From the NCBI RefSeq assembly GCF_021729085.1, contig NZ_JAJSAR010000001.1:992001-1056000 (forward strand): a stretch of DNA of 64,000 bases, written 5' to 3'. This DNA comes from Pseudohongiella sp. O18. GTDB taxonomy: Bacteria; Pseudomonadota; Gammaproteobacteria; Pseudomonadales; Pseudohongiellaceae. The notes under the pieces are model-generated. The model was not told where the DNA came from. It did no database searches and was given only the letters and a program-made list of their open reading frames with translations. The translations under genes and the position numbers were made by a program. Of the stretch, positions 56,426 to 64,000 are shown in pieces (position 1 is the first letter of the stretch; every line of letters starts with the position of its first letter).

Positions 56426-59400
56426 ATGTATTTTTCAAAACTCACGATAAAGAAAAAACTGCTGGTCACATCAGTGTTGGTCGGGCTCGGCCTGTCAGCG
56501 CCAGTCTGGGCGCAGGATATGACATCAGCCATTCGCGGTCGCATCAGCGGCACCGATGGAGCTCCACAAGCCAACGCCACGATAGTTATTGAAGACACCC
56601 GCACCGGCGCCACGCGCACGCTGCAAACCAATGACTCTGGAACTTTCTATGCGACCAACCTGTCGGTGGGTGGTCCGTATCGTGTGACGGTAAATGGCGG
56701 CAGATCCGTTGTCGTCAACTCAATTTCCCTGGGTGATATCTACAACCTCAGTATTGATCTGGGTGCGGCGCAGGTAGAAGAAGTGCTGGTGCTGGGTCGG
56801 TCCGGCAACTTTGTGGATGTGGCTTCTGGCCCTGCAGCCACTTACTCCACATTTGACCTGGAAACATCAGTCGCCTTCGATCGTGACATCAAGGATGTGT
56901 TCATCTACGATCCGCGACTGAATCTGGACACAAACTCTGCAATTAACTGTGTCGGAAAACACCCACGTTACAACAGCATCAGTCTGGACGGTGTCAGCCA
57001 GAACGACCGTTTCGGTTTGAATGACAATGGTTACTCAACCGCAACAGGTATGCCGTTTCCCTTTGAAGGAATCGCTCAGGTTGCCGTCGAACTGGCACCT
57101 TTTGATGTCACCTATGGTGGCTTCACGGCTTGTAACATCAATGCGGTGACGCGCTCAGGAAGCAATACCTGGACGGGTACCGCTTTCTATGAGTTCAACA
57201 ACCAGGATCTGCGCGGTGACTCGCTGACTGTTGACGGTGTCGAAACGAAGTACGAAAGCCAGGATTACGAAGAAGAAAAACGAGGCTTCAGTTTTGGTGG
57301 TCCCCTGATGCGTGATCGCCTGTTCTTCTACGGTGCCTACGAAGAAACCGAAGAGCCCGAGTTTATCGCACAGGGTTTCTCCGGTTCAGGCAATGGCGTT
57401 GAGCGACCCTGGCTGAGTCAGACAGACTTTAATCGAATTTCTGACATTGCATCGCGCATCTACGACTACGACGCTGGCGGCATGCCGGCTGATGGCGCGC
57501 AGACCGAAGAGAAATACATGTTGAGGCTGGACTGGAACATCAGCGGGCAGCACGATGCGTCAGTGATTTACAACTTCTATGACGGTATTGAAGATCGCGC
57601 CTCAGACTCGGACAGCAACGAGTTTGAGTTTGCCAATCACTTCTATCGCAAGGGTGCCGAGTCAGAGACTCTGACGTTTAAACTGGCTTCGCAGTGGACC
57701 AGCGAGCTCTCTACCGATCTGTTTGTCAGTCGCAACACAATGGACGACTCTCAGGTCACGGTGGGGCCGCAGGATTTTGCCGAAGTTCAGATTTACATGG
57801 GTAGCAACACCGTCTATCTGGGTGCGGACGATTCGCGACAGGCCAACAACCTGAACACCGAGTCGGACTTCATGAAGTTCACGGCTGAGTACCTGTGGCA
57901 GGATCACGTCATTACCGCTGGTTATGAGCGTGAAGACCTGTCCATCTTCAATCAGTTTGTCCAGCATGCACGCGGCGGTGAATACCGGTTTGAAGACCTT
58001 TCGGCCAATAACCCGGCTTTCTGTGCGGGGCTGACAGCAACAGGCCGACAGAGCAATCCTGCCTGCGGTCTTACCGGCATCGATCACTTCGAACTGGGTA
58101 TCCCGACAGACATATACTACGGTAGTGGCGGTGGTACCAACAACGCCGACGATGCCGCCGCAAGTTTCAGCAATGTACTGAACACTCTGTACATTCAGGA
58201 CGAGTGGCGCCTTGACGAATACGCCCTGACACTGGTTGGTGGTTTGCGCTACGACTGGTTCACCAGCGACGACCGTCCTGCATTTAACCAGGCCTTTACT
58301 ACACTCAATGGTGGTCTGCGCAACGATGCCAATGTCGATGGCCTTGACCTGTTGATGCCACGTATCGGTTTTACCTGGGAAGCCATGGATAACCTGACCA
58401 TGCGAGGTGGTTTTGGCCTCTACTCGGGCGGTAATCCAAACGTGTGGCTGTCCAATGCCTGGAGTAACGATGGGATCTCCAACGTTCAGGTTCGCGACCG
58501 CAACAACAATAATCAGTCAATCCTGACTGACTATCAGTTGAGTGGCAATCAGCGCCCCGGCTACGATGTGCCGCAGGCATTGAAGGATCAGGTCGCCGCG
58601 ACAACCGCAGCGAATGCCTCCAACAGCTTCCTGGTGCTGATCGATCCGGATTACGAACAGCCTTCAGAATGGAAATTTGCACTGGGTGCAACTTACACGC
58701 TGCCTACCGGCATGATTCTGGAAGGTGATTACCTGTACTCCGTGCAAAATGATCCAGCCTACTATGTGGATGTTGCACAGGATGTGACCGGAACTACGGA
58801 TGCCGGCCAGCCCATCTACAGCAACGTTCGTGGCCAGAGCAACTTCATGTTGACCAACTCAGGTGAGTCACCGAAGAGCCATTCCCTGTCACTGCTGGCC
58901 AAGCAGACTCACGACTGGGGCCTCGACTGGACCTTCGGCTATGCATACACCCAGGCAGAAGACGTAAGCCCGATGACCTCGGCAGTGGCGAGTTCAAACT
59001 TCTCCAACCTGGCGCTGTATGATGTCAACAATCCAGTTTCTGGCACATCGAACTATGAATCGCCGCACCGTTTCACAGCGCGTGTGAGTTACGGTCGCGA
59101 GTTCCTGGCTGGCTATGAAACCCGTGTTACCGCGCAGTGGTTCCGCGCCAAAGGCCAGCCACAAAGCTGGGTGATGAGCAGCCGAGGACTGGAAGGTTCC
59201 AACAGCAGCAACCGTCGCCACCTGTTGTACGTACCAGGACCAAACGACTCCAACGTAATTGCTGGTCCAAACTTCGACGTCCAGGCATTTTCGGACTTTG
59301 TTGCCGCTTACGGCCTGGAGCAGGGTTTTGTGACGCGGAACGATCAGTACTCGCGCTGGACCTCACGCATGGATCTGCGTCTGGATCAGGAGCTGCCAGC

Positions 59401-59638
59401 CTTCTTTGATGGCGCCAAGGCCCGACTGTACGTCAAGGTCTACAATTTCCTTAACATGATCAACGACGAGTGGGGACATCAGTATGATGCGCAGTTCTTC
59501 TCGCCAGACGTTGTGACCCAGTCAGTGAATGCGCAGGGGCAATACGTGTTCGAGCGCTTCAACAATCTGTCGGTCAGCGACCTGCAGGAGACACAATCAC
59601 TGTGGCAGGTACGATTGGGTGTGCAGCTGGAGTTCTGA
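56426..59638 (+). CDS. Oar-like TonB-dependent outer membrane receptor
   Basis: 1070 residues. Signal peptide ending near APVWAQ. A carboxypeptidase-regulatory-like (Ig-fold) domain (about 35-115) with IRGRISGTDGAPQANATIVI and NDSGTFYATNLSVGGPYRVT; plug domain with YNSISLDGVSQNDRFGLND and GGFTACNINAVTRSGSN; large beta barrel from about 240 with repeated aromatic strands, ending LWQVRLGVQLEF with terminal Phe as required for BAM. Resembles Oar/OmpA-related TonB receptors of Gram-negative marine bacteria. Substrate (peptide, polysaccharide or siderophore) not predictable. Preceded by GGGGAACGGAT as ribosome site. Confidence 0.9.
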   Translation: MYFSKLTIKKKLLVTSVLVGLGLSAPVWAQDMTSAIRGRISGTDGAPQANATIVIEDTRTGATRTLQTNDSGTFYATNLSVGGPYRVTVNGGRSVVVNSISLGDIYNLSIDLGAAQVEEVLVLGRSGNFVDVASGPAATYSTFDLETSVAFDRDIKDVFIYDPRLNLDTNSAINCVGKHPRYNSISLDGVSQNDRFGLNDNGYSTATGMPFPFEGIAQVAVELAPFDVTYGGFTACNINAVTRSGSNTWTGTAFYEFNNQDLRGDSLTVDGVETKYESQDYEEEKRGFSFGGPLMRDRLFFYGAYEETEEPEFIAQGFSGSGNGVERPWLSQTDFNRISDIASRIYDYDAGGMPADGAQTEEKYMLRLDWNISGQHDASVIYNFYDGIEDRASDSDSNEFEFANHFYRKGAESETLTFKLASQWTSELSTDLFVSRNTMDDSQVTVGPQDFAEVQIYMGSNTVYLGADDSRQANNLNTESDFMKFTAEYLWQDHVITAGYEREDLSIFNQFVQHARGGEYRFEDLSANNPAFCAGLTATGRQSNPACGLTGIDHFELGIPTDIYYGSGGGTNNADDAAASFSNVLNTLYIQDEWRLDEYALTLVGGLRYDWFTSDDRPAFNQAFTTLNGGLRNDANVDGLDLLMPRIGFTWEAMDNLTMRGGFGLYSGGNPNVWLSNAWSNDGISNVQVRDRNNNNQSILTDYQLSGNQRPGYDVPQALKDQVAATTAANASNSFLVLIDPDYEQPSEWKFALGATYTLPTGMILEGDYLYSVQNDPAYYVDVAQDVTGTTDAGQPIYSNVRGQSNFMLTNSGESPKSHSLSLLAKQTHDWGLDWTFGYAYTQAEDVSPMTSAVASSNFSNLALYDVNNPVSGTSNYESPHRFTARVSYGREFLAGYETRVTAQWFRAKGQPQSWVMSSRGLEGSNSSNRRHLLYVPGPNDSNVIAGPNFDVQAFSDFVAAYGLEQGFVTRNDQYSRWTSRMDLRLDQELPAFFDGAKARLYVKVYNFLNMINDEWGHQYDAQFFSPDVVTQSVNAQGQYVFERFNNLSVSDLQETQSLWQVRLGVQLEF

Positions 59639-59674
59639 TCCTGTTGCAGTAAGACCGACAGGATGAAAAGAGCA

Positions 59675-59712
59675 AGCGGGCCGACAGGGAATGTTGGCCC
59701 GCTTTTTTTTTT
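59675..59712 (+). terminator. Strong intrinsic terminator after the TonB receptor gene
   Basis: AGCGGGCC and GGCCCGCT form the stem (with a further ACA/TGT pairing inside) followed by ten T residues. Confidence 0.93.
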
Positions 59713-59783
59713 GGACAGTCATTGATCGAATGTGTAAAGCTGTGAGCCTGATCGAACGCAAATGTTAAAGACAGGCGACCGCA

Positions 59784-60521
59784 ATGATGAATAACAAAAA
59801 ATATAATGTAGTTGCACTTTTACTTTCGTCTCTAATCGGAGTCAGTTCGGGTTTGTCAGTCGCTCAAACCAAATCAGGGCCGATACCGACTGAAGGTGAT
59901 CCCGAGGACTTTATAGGACACAGTGAACCCCTGCGAGTTGTCCATATTCTGGATGAGCCGCGGCACCGAACGGTGTTTAAGGGCGAGAGATTCACGCTGC
60001 TTGATGTCCAGATCAATCCGGGCGATACCACGCTGCCACATACCCACGATGGTCCGATTCTTTACACATTCATCAGCAATGGCCAGGGTTACCTGGACGG
60101 CCGTCTGTCCAGCATCACCCGATATCTGGACAAAGCCTACACGCACCGTGTTACCAATGCCGGTCCCGGTCTGTTCAGGATCATTGCGTTGGCCAGTTTC
60201 GGCCCCGGGCTGAGCGAGCCGTCTGATGATCTGCCAACAGGTCTTGAGGCATCCGATATCGAACTGGAAAATCCGTGGTTCCGCGCCTGGCGGCTTACGC
60301 TTGAACCTGGCGCCCGGCACACAATAATTTCACACATCAATCCAGCCTTTGTGGTGCAGGTGTCGCCGGCCGGCGCATTGCATGTGAAGCGGCAGGATGG
60401 GGTTACTCACGAGCTCAATGCGGCCGGCGACTGGGCGGCCCCGATGCAGGGCTATGAACTGTACAACCCCGGGAGCGAGGCAGTGACATTGGTGATCAAA
60501 GAGGCGCGCCAGGCGCTTTAG
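59784..60521 (+). CDS. Exported bicupin-like protein
   Basis: 245 residues. A signal peptide (MMNNKKYNVVALLLSSLIGV, cleavage near SVAQ). Two cupin-like halves: residues about 50-150 with FTLLDVQINPGDTTLPHTHDG, where PHTHDG supplies metal-type His residues, and about 165-243 with FRAWRLTLEPGARHTIISHI and VQVSPAGALHVKRQDG. The second half keeps only one or two His. Possible substrate-binding or isomerase/dioxygenase role in the periplasm. 71 bp after the TonB receptor's terminator, so a separate unit, but adjacent in function perhaps. Confidence 0.75.
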   Translation: MMNNKKYNVVALLLSSLIGVSSGLSVAQTKSGPIPTEGDPEDFIGHSEPLRVVHILDEPRHRTVFKGERFTLLDVQINPGDTTLPHTHDGPILYTFISNGQGYLDGRLSSITRYLDKAYTHRVTNAGPGLFRIIALASFGPGLSEPSDDLPTGLEASDIELENPWFRAWRLTLEPGARHTIISHINPAFVVQVSPAGALHVKRQDGVTHELNAAGDWAAPMQGYELYNPGSEAVTLVIKEARQAL

Positions 60522-60584
60522 AATTCACTCATTACATGCGTGTTGTTGGTCAGCAGTTGCAGTATCAGTAGTCTGTTGAAGGAT

Positions 60585-60619
60585 TAAAAAAATGGAGTCG
60601 TCATTTTCATGACGACTCC
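60585..60619 (-). terminator. Intrinsic terminator after the CBS-domain gene
   Basis: On the minus strand GGAGTCGTCAT pairs with ATGACGACTCC around a four-base loop, followed by a run of T. The stem is 11 bp with no mismatch. Confidence 0.92.
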
Positions 60620-60642
60620 CAAAATCCAACGCCAGTCGAAAA

Positions 60643-61212
60643 CTAGACAGTTGGTTGCCTTACAGAACTGAAGATATCGACGAAAGTCGGAATTCTTTCG
60701 ATCTTGATCGGGATATGCAGGCGTCTTGCTACTTCATTAGCTGAAATATATCCGCGTATGTGATCTCGTGTGCGGTCAACGACAAGGCAGTGTGGCTGTC
60801 CTGATCGTTTCAGTGTTGTAACAAGATCGTCGATGCTGCATTTCCTTAGCTGTTCCAGGTCCAGGGCCGGAATGGAATGTTTTGGACACATCATGTCGCG
60901 AACGGTTATTTCCTGCAGACGTTCGCCATTGGCAACCATGATGAGAAATCTTTCCTCGTTCAAATCATCCATGTTTAGCGTGCCTATGAACTCATTACGG
61001 GAGTCCACTACGAGTATTATTTTCACATGGGCTTTGCGCATCAGCATTTGCGCATCAACTGCGGGGGTGGATCCTTCGATAGTCAACGGATGATGTTTGC
61101 GGAAATCCGTAAAGAGCTCCACAGCAGGTGAGCTCATCGTGAGGTCGTCAAATTCATCGGGCTGCACCAGGTGGGCTACCCGGTCAACAGCGAATAGGGT
61201 AATACCGCGCAT
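60643..61212 (-). CDS. CBS-domain pair protein
   Basis: 189 residues from the ATG six bases after AGGAG; an upstream TTG is not needed. Two CBS motifs: first about 25-105 (TPAVDAQMLMRKAHVKIILVVDSRNEFIGTLN, abridged core KIILVVDSRNEFIG) and second about 110-180 (VRDMMCPKHSIPALDLEQL and HCLVVDRTRDHIRGYIS). Such stand-alone modules bind adenosyl nucleotides and act as sensors. Own terminator, no operon partner. Target unknown. Confidence 0.85.
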   Translation of the reverse strand: MRGITLFAVDRVAHLVQPDEFDDLTMSSPAVELFTDFRKHHPLTIEGSTPAVDAQMLMRKAHVKIILVVDSRNEFIGTLNMDDLNEERFLIMVANGERLQEITVRDMMCPKHSIPALDLEQLRKCSIDDLVTTLKRSGQPHCLVVDRTRDHIRGYISANEVARRLHIPIKIERIPTFVDIFSSVRQPTV

Positions 61213-61888
61213 AGTATGCTCCTGCAAAATCTGAAAAATTGTTTAGAGATCTTTAAGATCAACCCGGGCGCAACATGAGAGTCATCCAAAAAGACGAGGA
61301 TGCGTTGCTGCTTGCCGGGAACAACAGGTTTACTGCGGAGATGCGGTGGCGGGAGGTCCGCGGATATGATGGGCGGTGCAGCGTTGCGGCGCGGTGGCCG
61401 GAACAGCCTGTGATGCGATTGCATATCGCGACTTCTGAACATCAGGGATGATGATTTCTTCGTCATGGAGATCGTCGGAATCATCAGACGAGCTTCGCAC
61501 GCAAATGAAATCTGTATACGCCGAATAATTCGTGACGCCACTGCCGTCCAACGGACCGAGGTCTTTGGCGTTGGAGAAAGAAACGGTCAGTAACAGGACC
61601 GAAATCAGGATCAATGCTCTATGCACAATGCATGTCCAACAATGAAGATAAGGGCAAGCTCACAATCATTCTATTCCTTCCTTTGCAATTGTCAAAGGAA
61701 GTCACGGGTACAGGAAAAATATTTACGCTACAGTAATACCTGAGCAGTATTGTTGCCCGGATGGCGAATAAAGCCATCGCTACCTGACTCGACATCGATG
61801 TCAACAATAAAAATACCCTGGCCCCGACATTCGTGTCAGGTCGGGCGCCGGCTGAGGCGCTAGACGCTCTTCGCGATATTCCTGATTG
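61213..61888. other. Gene-poor interval
   Basis: About 675 bases between the CBS-domain gene and xthA with only one weak candidate gene (61330-61626, minus). The base composition looks more A/T-rich around 61640-61760 than in neighbouring genes. No RNA gene, repeat or mobile-element end recognised by eye. Confidence 0.5.
61330..61626 (-). CDS. Possible small exported protein
   Basis: 98 residues from a GTG codon, low confidence. The N terminus MHRALILISVLLLTVSFSNA looks like a good signal peptide; the rest is polar with an acidic cluster (SSDDSDDLHDEEIIIP) and a Pro/Ala/Gln-rich end (SQAVPATAPQR). No strong ribosome site and no family recognised. The signal peptide is the main argument that this is real. 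Confidence 0.4.
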   Translation of the reverse strand: MHRALILISVLLLTVSFSNAKDLGPLDGSGVTNYSAYTDFICVRSSSDDSDDLHDEEIIIPDVQKSRYAIASQAVPATAPQRCTAHHIRGPPATASPQ

Positions 61889-62650
61889 TCAGCACAGTGT
61901 CAGTACCACAGGGCAGTGATCAGAGCCGTATACTTCATTGAGTATTTCGGCACTTACGATACGCTGTTGCATGGCTTTGGAAACCAGAAAATAGTCCAGA
62001 CGCCAGCCCACGTTTCTGGCGCGTGCACCACCACGCATGCTCCACCAGCTGTACTTGACGGTCTCGGGGTGCAGGTGCCGGAAGCTGTCGATAAAGCCGG
62101 CGTCGATCAGGCTGTTCATGCCATCGATTTCACGCTGGGTATAACCCGCGCTTTTGTTGTAGTTCGCATCCGGCCGGGCGATGTCTATGGGTTTATGACA
62201 CACGTTCAGATCGCCACAGATGATGACCGGCTTGTGTTTTTCTAGCGACAGCACATAGTCGCGAAAATCACGATCCCATTTTTCCCGATAATCCAACCGT
62301 TTCAGTTCGCTGCCAGAATTGGGTGTGTAAACCGTGACCAGGAAAAAGTCCTGATACTCGGCGCAAATAACACGTCCTTCCTGATCGTGCTCCTCAAGTC
62401 CTGTGCCAGGTGTGACAGATTCGGGCTTGCTGCGACTCAATACGGCCGTACCTGAATACCCGGGACGGACCGCCGAGCTTGTGTAAACGTGATAACCATC
62501 AAGCTCGGAAATAGCTGCAAGCACCTGTTCGTCCTGTGCCTTGGTTTCCTGTATACACAGTACATCTGGCTGCATGTCCGCCACCGCCTGCAGGAAGTCT
62601 TTCTTCACTGCTGCGCGGATGCCGTTGACGTTCCAGGAAATCAGTTTCAT
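61889..62650 (-). CDS. xthA: Exodeoxyribonuclease III
   Basis: 253 residues. AP endonuclease and 3'-5' exonuclease of base-excision repair. Motifs: LISWNVNGIRAAVKKDF (metal and DNA contacts), CIQETKAQDEQV (catalytic Glu), ICGDLNVCHKPIDIARP (Asp/Asn), SWWSMRGGARARNVGWRLDYFLVS and the C-terminal YGSDHCPVVLTL (catalytic Asp-His). GGAG eight bases before ATG. Starts 41 bp after the stop of the radical SAM gene on the same strand, so both may be read from the LexA-controlled promoter. Confidence 0.95.
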   Translation of the reverse strand: MKLISWNVNGIRAAVKKDFLQAVADMQPDVLCIQETKAQDEQVLAAISELDGYHVYTSSAVRPGYSGTAVLSRSKPESVTPGTGLEEHDQEGRVICAEYQDFFLVTVYTPNSGSELKRLDYREKWDRDFRDYVLSLEKHKPVIICGDLNVCHKPIDIARPDANYNKSAGYTQREIDGMNSLIDAGFIDSFRHLHPETVKYSWWSMRGGARARNVGWRLDYFLVSKAMQQRIVSAEILNEVYGSDHCPVVLTLC

Positions 62651-62691
62651 TGCGGTTCGACTCCATGCCGGTGAATATTGACTGGTGAAGA

Positions 62692-63816
62692 TTAGAACAT
62701 ATCAAATTGAGTGGGGGTACCGGCGTTCTCACTTTGTCTGGCCGCAGGTACTGAAGTCGGGCGTCTGAACAGGCTGCAGTCGAGGCGACCAAAGTCAGCA
62801 GTGCGTCTTTCGGACAGACGGGTTTTGGCGATGATGGCGGCGTAACGTTTTGCTATCAGCTCTGCCCACAAGCCCTCGCCGCGCATACGGCTGCCGAATG
62901 TGGCGTCATACTCCTTGCCGCCGCGCATGTCGCGAATACGGTTCATAACGCGCTCAGCGCGGTCGGGCAGGTGTGCCTGCAGCCATTGTTGAAACAGCTC
63001 ATTCAGCTCCCAGGGCAGCCGCAGGATGATGTATCCCGCGCTGCTGGCGCCGGCATCAGCCGCAGCCTGAATGATTCGCTCCAGATCCTGATCAGTCACA
63101 AACGGAATGACTGGCGCCACATTAACGCCGACCGGAATGCCTGCCCTGGCCAGACGCTCAATGGTCGCCAGACGTCTTGAGGGTGAGGCCGCGCGTGGTT
63201 CCAGGGTTCTGGCAATGTCATGATCCAGCGTCGTAATGGTGATGGTGGTGGCAACCAGGTTTTGGCTTGCCATGTCGGCCAGCAGGTCCATGTCCCGTTC
63301 TATCATCGCGGACTTGGTGATGATGCCGACCGCCTGGCGACACTCATGCAGGACCTCCAGCAGCTGCCGGGTGATCCCCAGCTTTTTTTCACAGGGCTGA
63401 TACGCGTCCGTATTGACGCCCAGCGCAATCGGTTCGGTTTGCCAGCCGGGCGCTGCCAGCTCGCGGCGCAGCAGCTCGGCCGCGTTCACTTTGGCGAACA
63501 GGCGTGTTTCAAAATCCAGACCGGGCGACAACTCCAGATAACTGTGTGTAGGCCTTGCAAAGCAGTATATGCAGCCGTGTTCACAGCCGCGATAAGGATT
63601 CAGCGATACATGAAAGGGCAGGTCTGGTGACCGGTTGCGAGTAAGAATGGTTTTGGCCTGCTCGTGCGTAACAATAGTGCTGGGCCGACCTTCGCGGTCT
63701 TCATCGTCATCGCGCGGCCAGCCGTCATCAAAGGCTTCCAGCTGTTGAGTCTCGAAGCGCCCCTGTGGATTGGATACGGCACCACGGCCCTTGATCATTT
63801 CGGAGGTGTATTTCAT
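62692..63816 (-). CDS. PA0069-family radical SAM protein (spore-photoproduct-lyase-like)
   Basis: 374 residues. The cluster motif is NPYRGCEHGCIYCFARPTHS, C-x3-C-x2-C; a GVNTDAYQPCEKKLGITRQLLE block and ITKSAMIERDMDLL follow, as in Rv2578c/PA0069-type proteins related to spore photoproduct lyase. ITTLDHDIARTLEPRAASPSRR is characteristic; the C-terminal third carries GGKEYDATFGSRMRGEG. Predicted DNA-repair or nucleotide-modifying enzyme of unknown reaction. A LexA box ends 15 bases before the ATG, in line with the known SOS control of PA0069 in Pseudomonas as I recall it. Confidence 0.9.
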   Translation of the reverse strand: MKYTSEMIKGRGAVSNPQGRFETQQLEAFDDGWPRDDDEDREGRPSTIVTHEQAKTILTRNRSPDLPFHVSLNPYRGCEHGCIYCFARPTHSYLELSPGLDFETRLFAKVNAAELLRRELAAPGWQTEPIALGVNTDAYQPCEKKLGITRQLLEVLHECRQAVGIITKSAMIERDMDLLADMASQNLVATTITITTLDHDIARTLEPRAASPSRRLATIERLARAGIPVGVNVAPVIPFVTDQDLERIIQAAADAGASSAGYIILRLPWELNELFQQWLQAHLPDRAERVMNRIRDMRGGKEYDATFGSRMRGEGLWAELIAKRYAAIIAKTRLSERRTADFGRLDCSLFRRPTSVPAARQSENAGTPTQFDMF

Positions 63817-63830
63817 GATACTTAATCTGA

Positions 63831-63850
63831 TACTGTATATAAGTACAGTA
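63831..63850. promoter_or_regulatory. LexA (SOS) box
   Basis: The core CTGTATATAAGTACAG matches CTGT-N8-ACAG exactly and is extended by TA on both sides (TACTGTATATAAGTACAGTA). It lies 15-34 bases before the start of the radical SAM gene on the minus strand and 105 bases before the partial gene on the plus strand. Confidence 0.88.
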
Positions 63851-63954
63851 TTTGAATGTCACAGGAATGTCCAGCACTGCACTACAGGTCAGCCGCGCGA
63901 ATATGCTATAACGACGCATCCGTGTTCCACCTACGAGAGACTCGCAGAAACCGT

Positions 63955-64000
63955 ATGACCATGAACATCACCATCAACCAGGACGGCGTCGAACAGATTG
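63955..64000 (+). CDS. Start of a gene that runs out of the window
   Basis: Only 15 codons are visible, MTMNITINQDGVEQI. A second ATG two codons later is an alternative start. A TGCTATAAC extended -10 lies at 63904-63912. Too short to identify. Confidence 0.5.
   Translation, partial: MTMNITINQDGVEQI

Overview
This window is a dense stretch of a gammaproteobacterial chromosome of moderate GC content. It encodes WaaA (Kdo transfer, LPS), TolC, a CpdA/NudF/DUF1249/ParE neighbourhood, a TonB-dependent receptor and a LexA box of gammaproteobacterial type. An Mrp-like cation/proton antiporter, a DabAB inorganic-carbon pump, a two-component pair resembling the mostly marine 'proteobacterial dedicated sortase' regulators and a giant VCBS-repeat protein suggest a marine or saline heterotroph. 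I cannot name the genus. No rRNA, tRNA, CRISPR array, insertion sequence or prophage was recognised. Nothing marks a clear genomic island.

Layout. 1-6.3 kb: end of waaA, pepQ, dinB, tesB, a secreted lipocalin-like protein and a beta-CASP RNA-processing metallohydrolase. 6.3-13.1 kb (minus): a translationally coupled eight-gene Mrp-like operon (E-F-G-B-C-D and two further antiporter-type subunits). 13.2-16.0 kb: a DUF2868 membrane protein overlapped with a DUF3482 GTPase, a conserved pair of unknown job. 16.2-24.6 kb: metY, a small membrane protein, hemH, tolC, thiC, a DAHP synthase and two small hypothetical genes. 24.8-29.3 kb: a glutathione transferase, PdsR/PdsS-like regulators and DUF2889. 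29.4-34.9 kb: a divergent ECF-sigma/ChrR locus facing a five-gene lipid-modification operon, with matching ECF-type promoters for both arms in the shared intergenic region. 35.0-41.4 kb: nudF, DUF1249, cpdA, parE, a small coiled-coil membrane protein, a B3-like metallo-beta-lactamase and a saccharopine-dehydrogenase-like oxidoreductase. 41.4-50.2 kb: the 1849-residue repeat protein, a divergent LuxR-type response regulator and a 7TMR-DISM hybrid kinase. 50.3-55.2 kb: dabA, dabB and a LysR-type regulator. 55.2-64 kb: a lipoprotein esterase, an Oar-like TonB receptor, a secreted bicupin, a CBS-domain protein, xthA, a LexA-box-preceded radical SAM protein and the start of one more gene.

Themes. 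Two ion-translocating systems built on complex I antiporter modules (Mrp-like and DabAB) lie about 40 kb apart. Three signalling modules each sit beside an obvious or missing target: sigma/ChrR with membrane-lipid enzymes, the kinase/LuxR pair with the giant protein, and PdsRS without its sortase. The best candidates for under-described biology are the DUF2868/DUF3482 GTPase pair, the sigma/ChrR lipid operon that ends in an unrecognised exported protein, and the giant repeat protein carrying PA14 and glutamine-amidotransferase-like domains.
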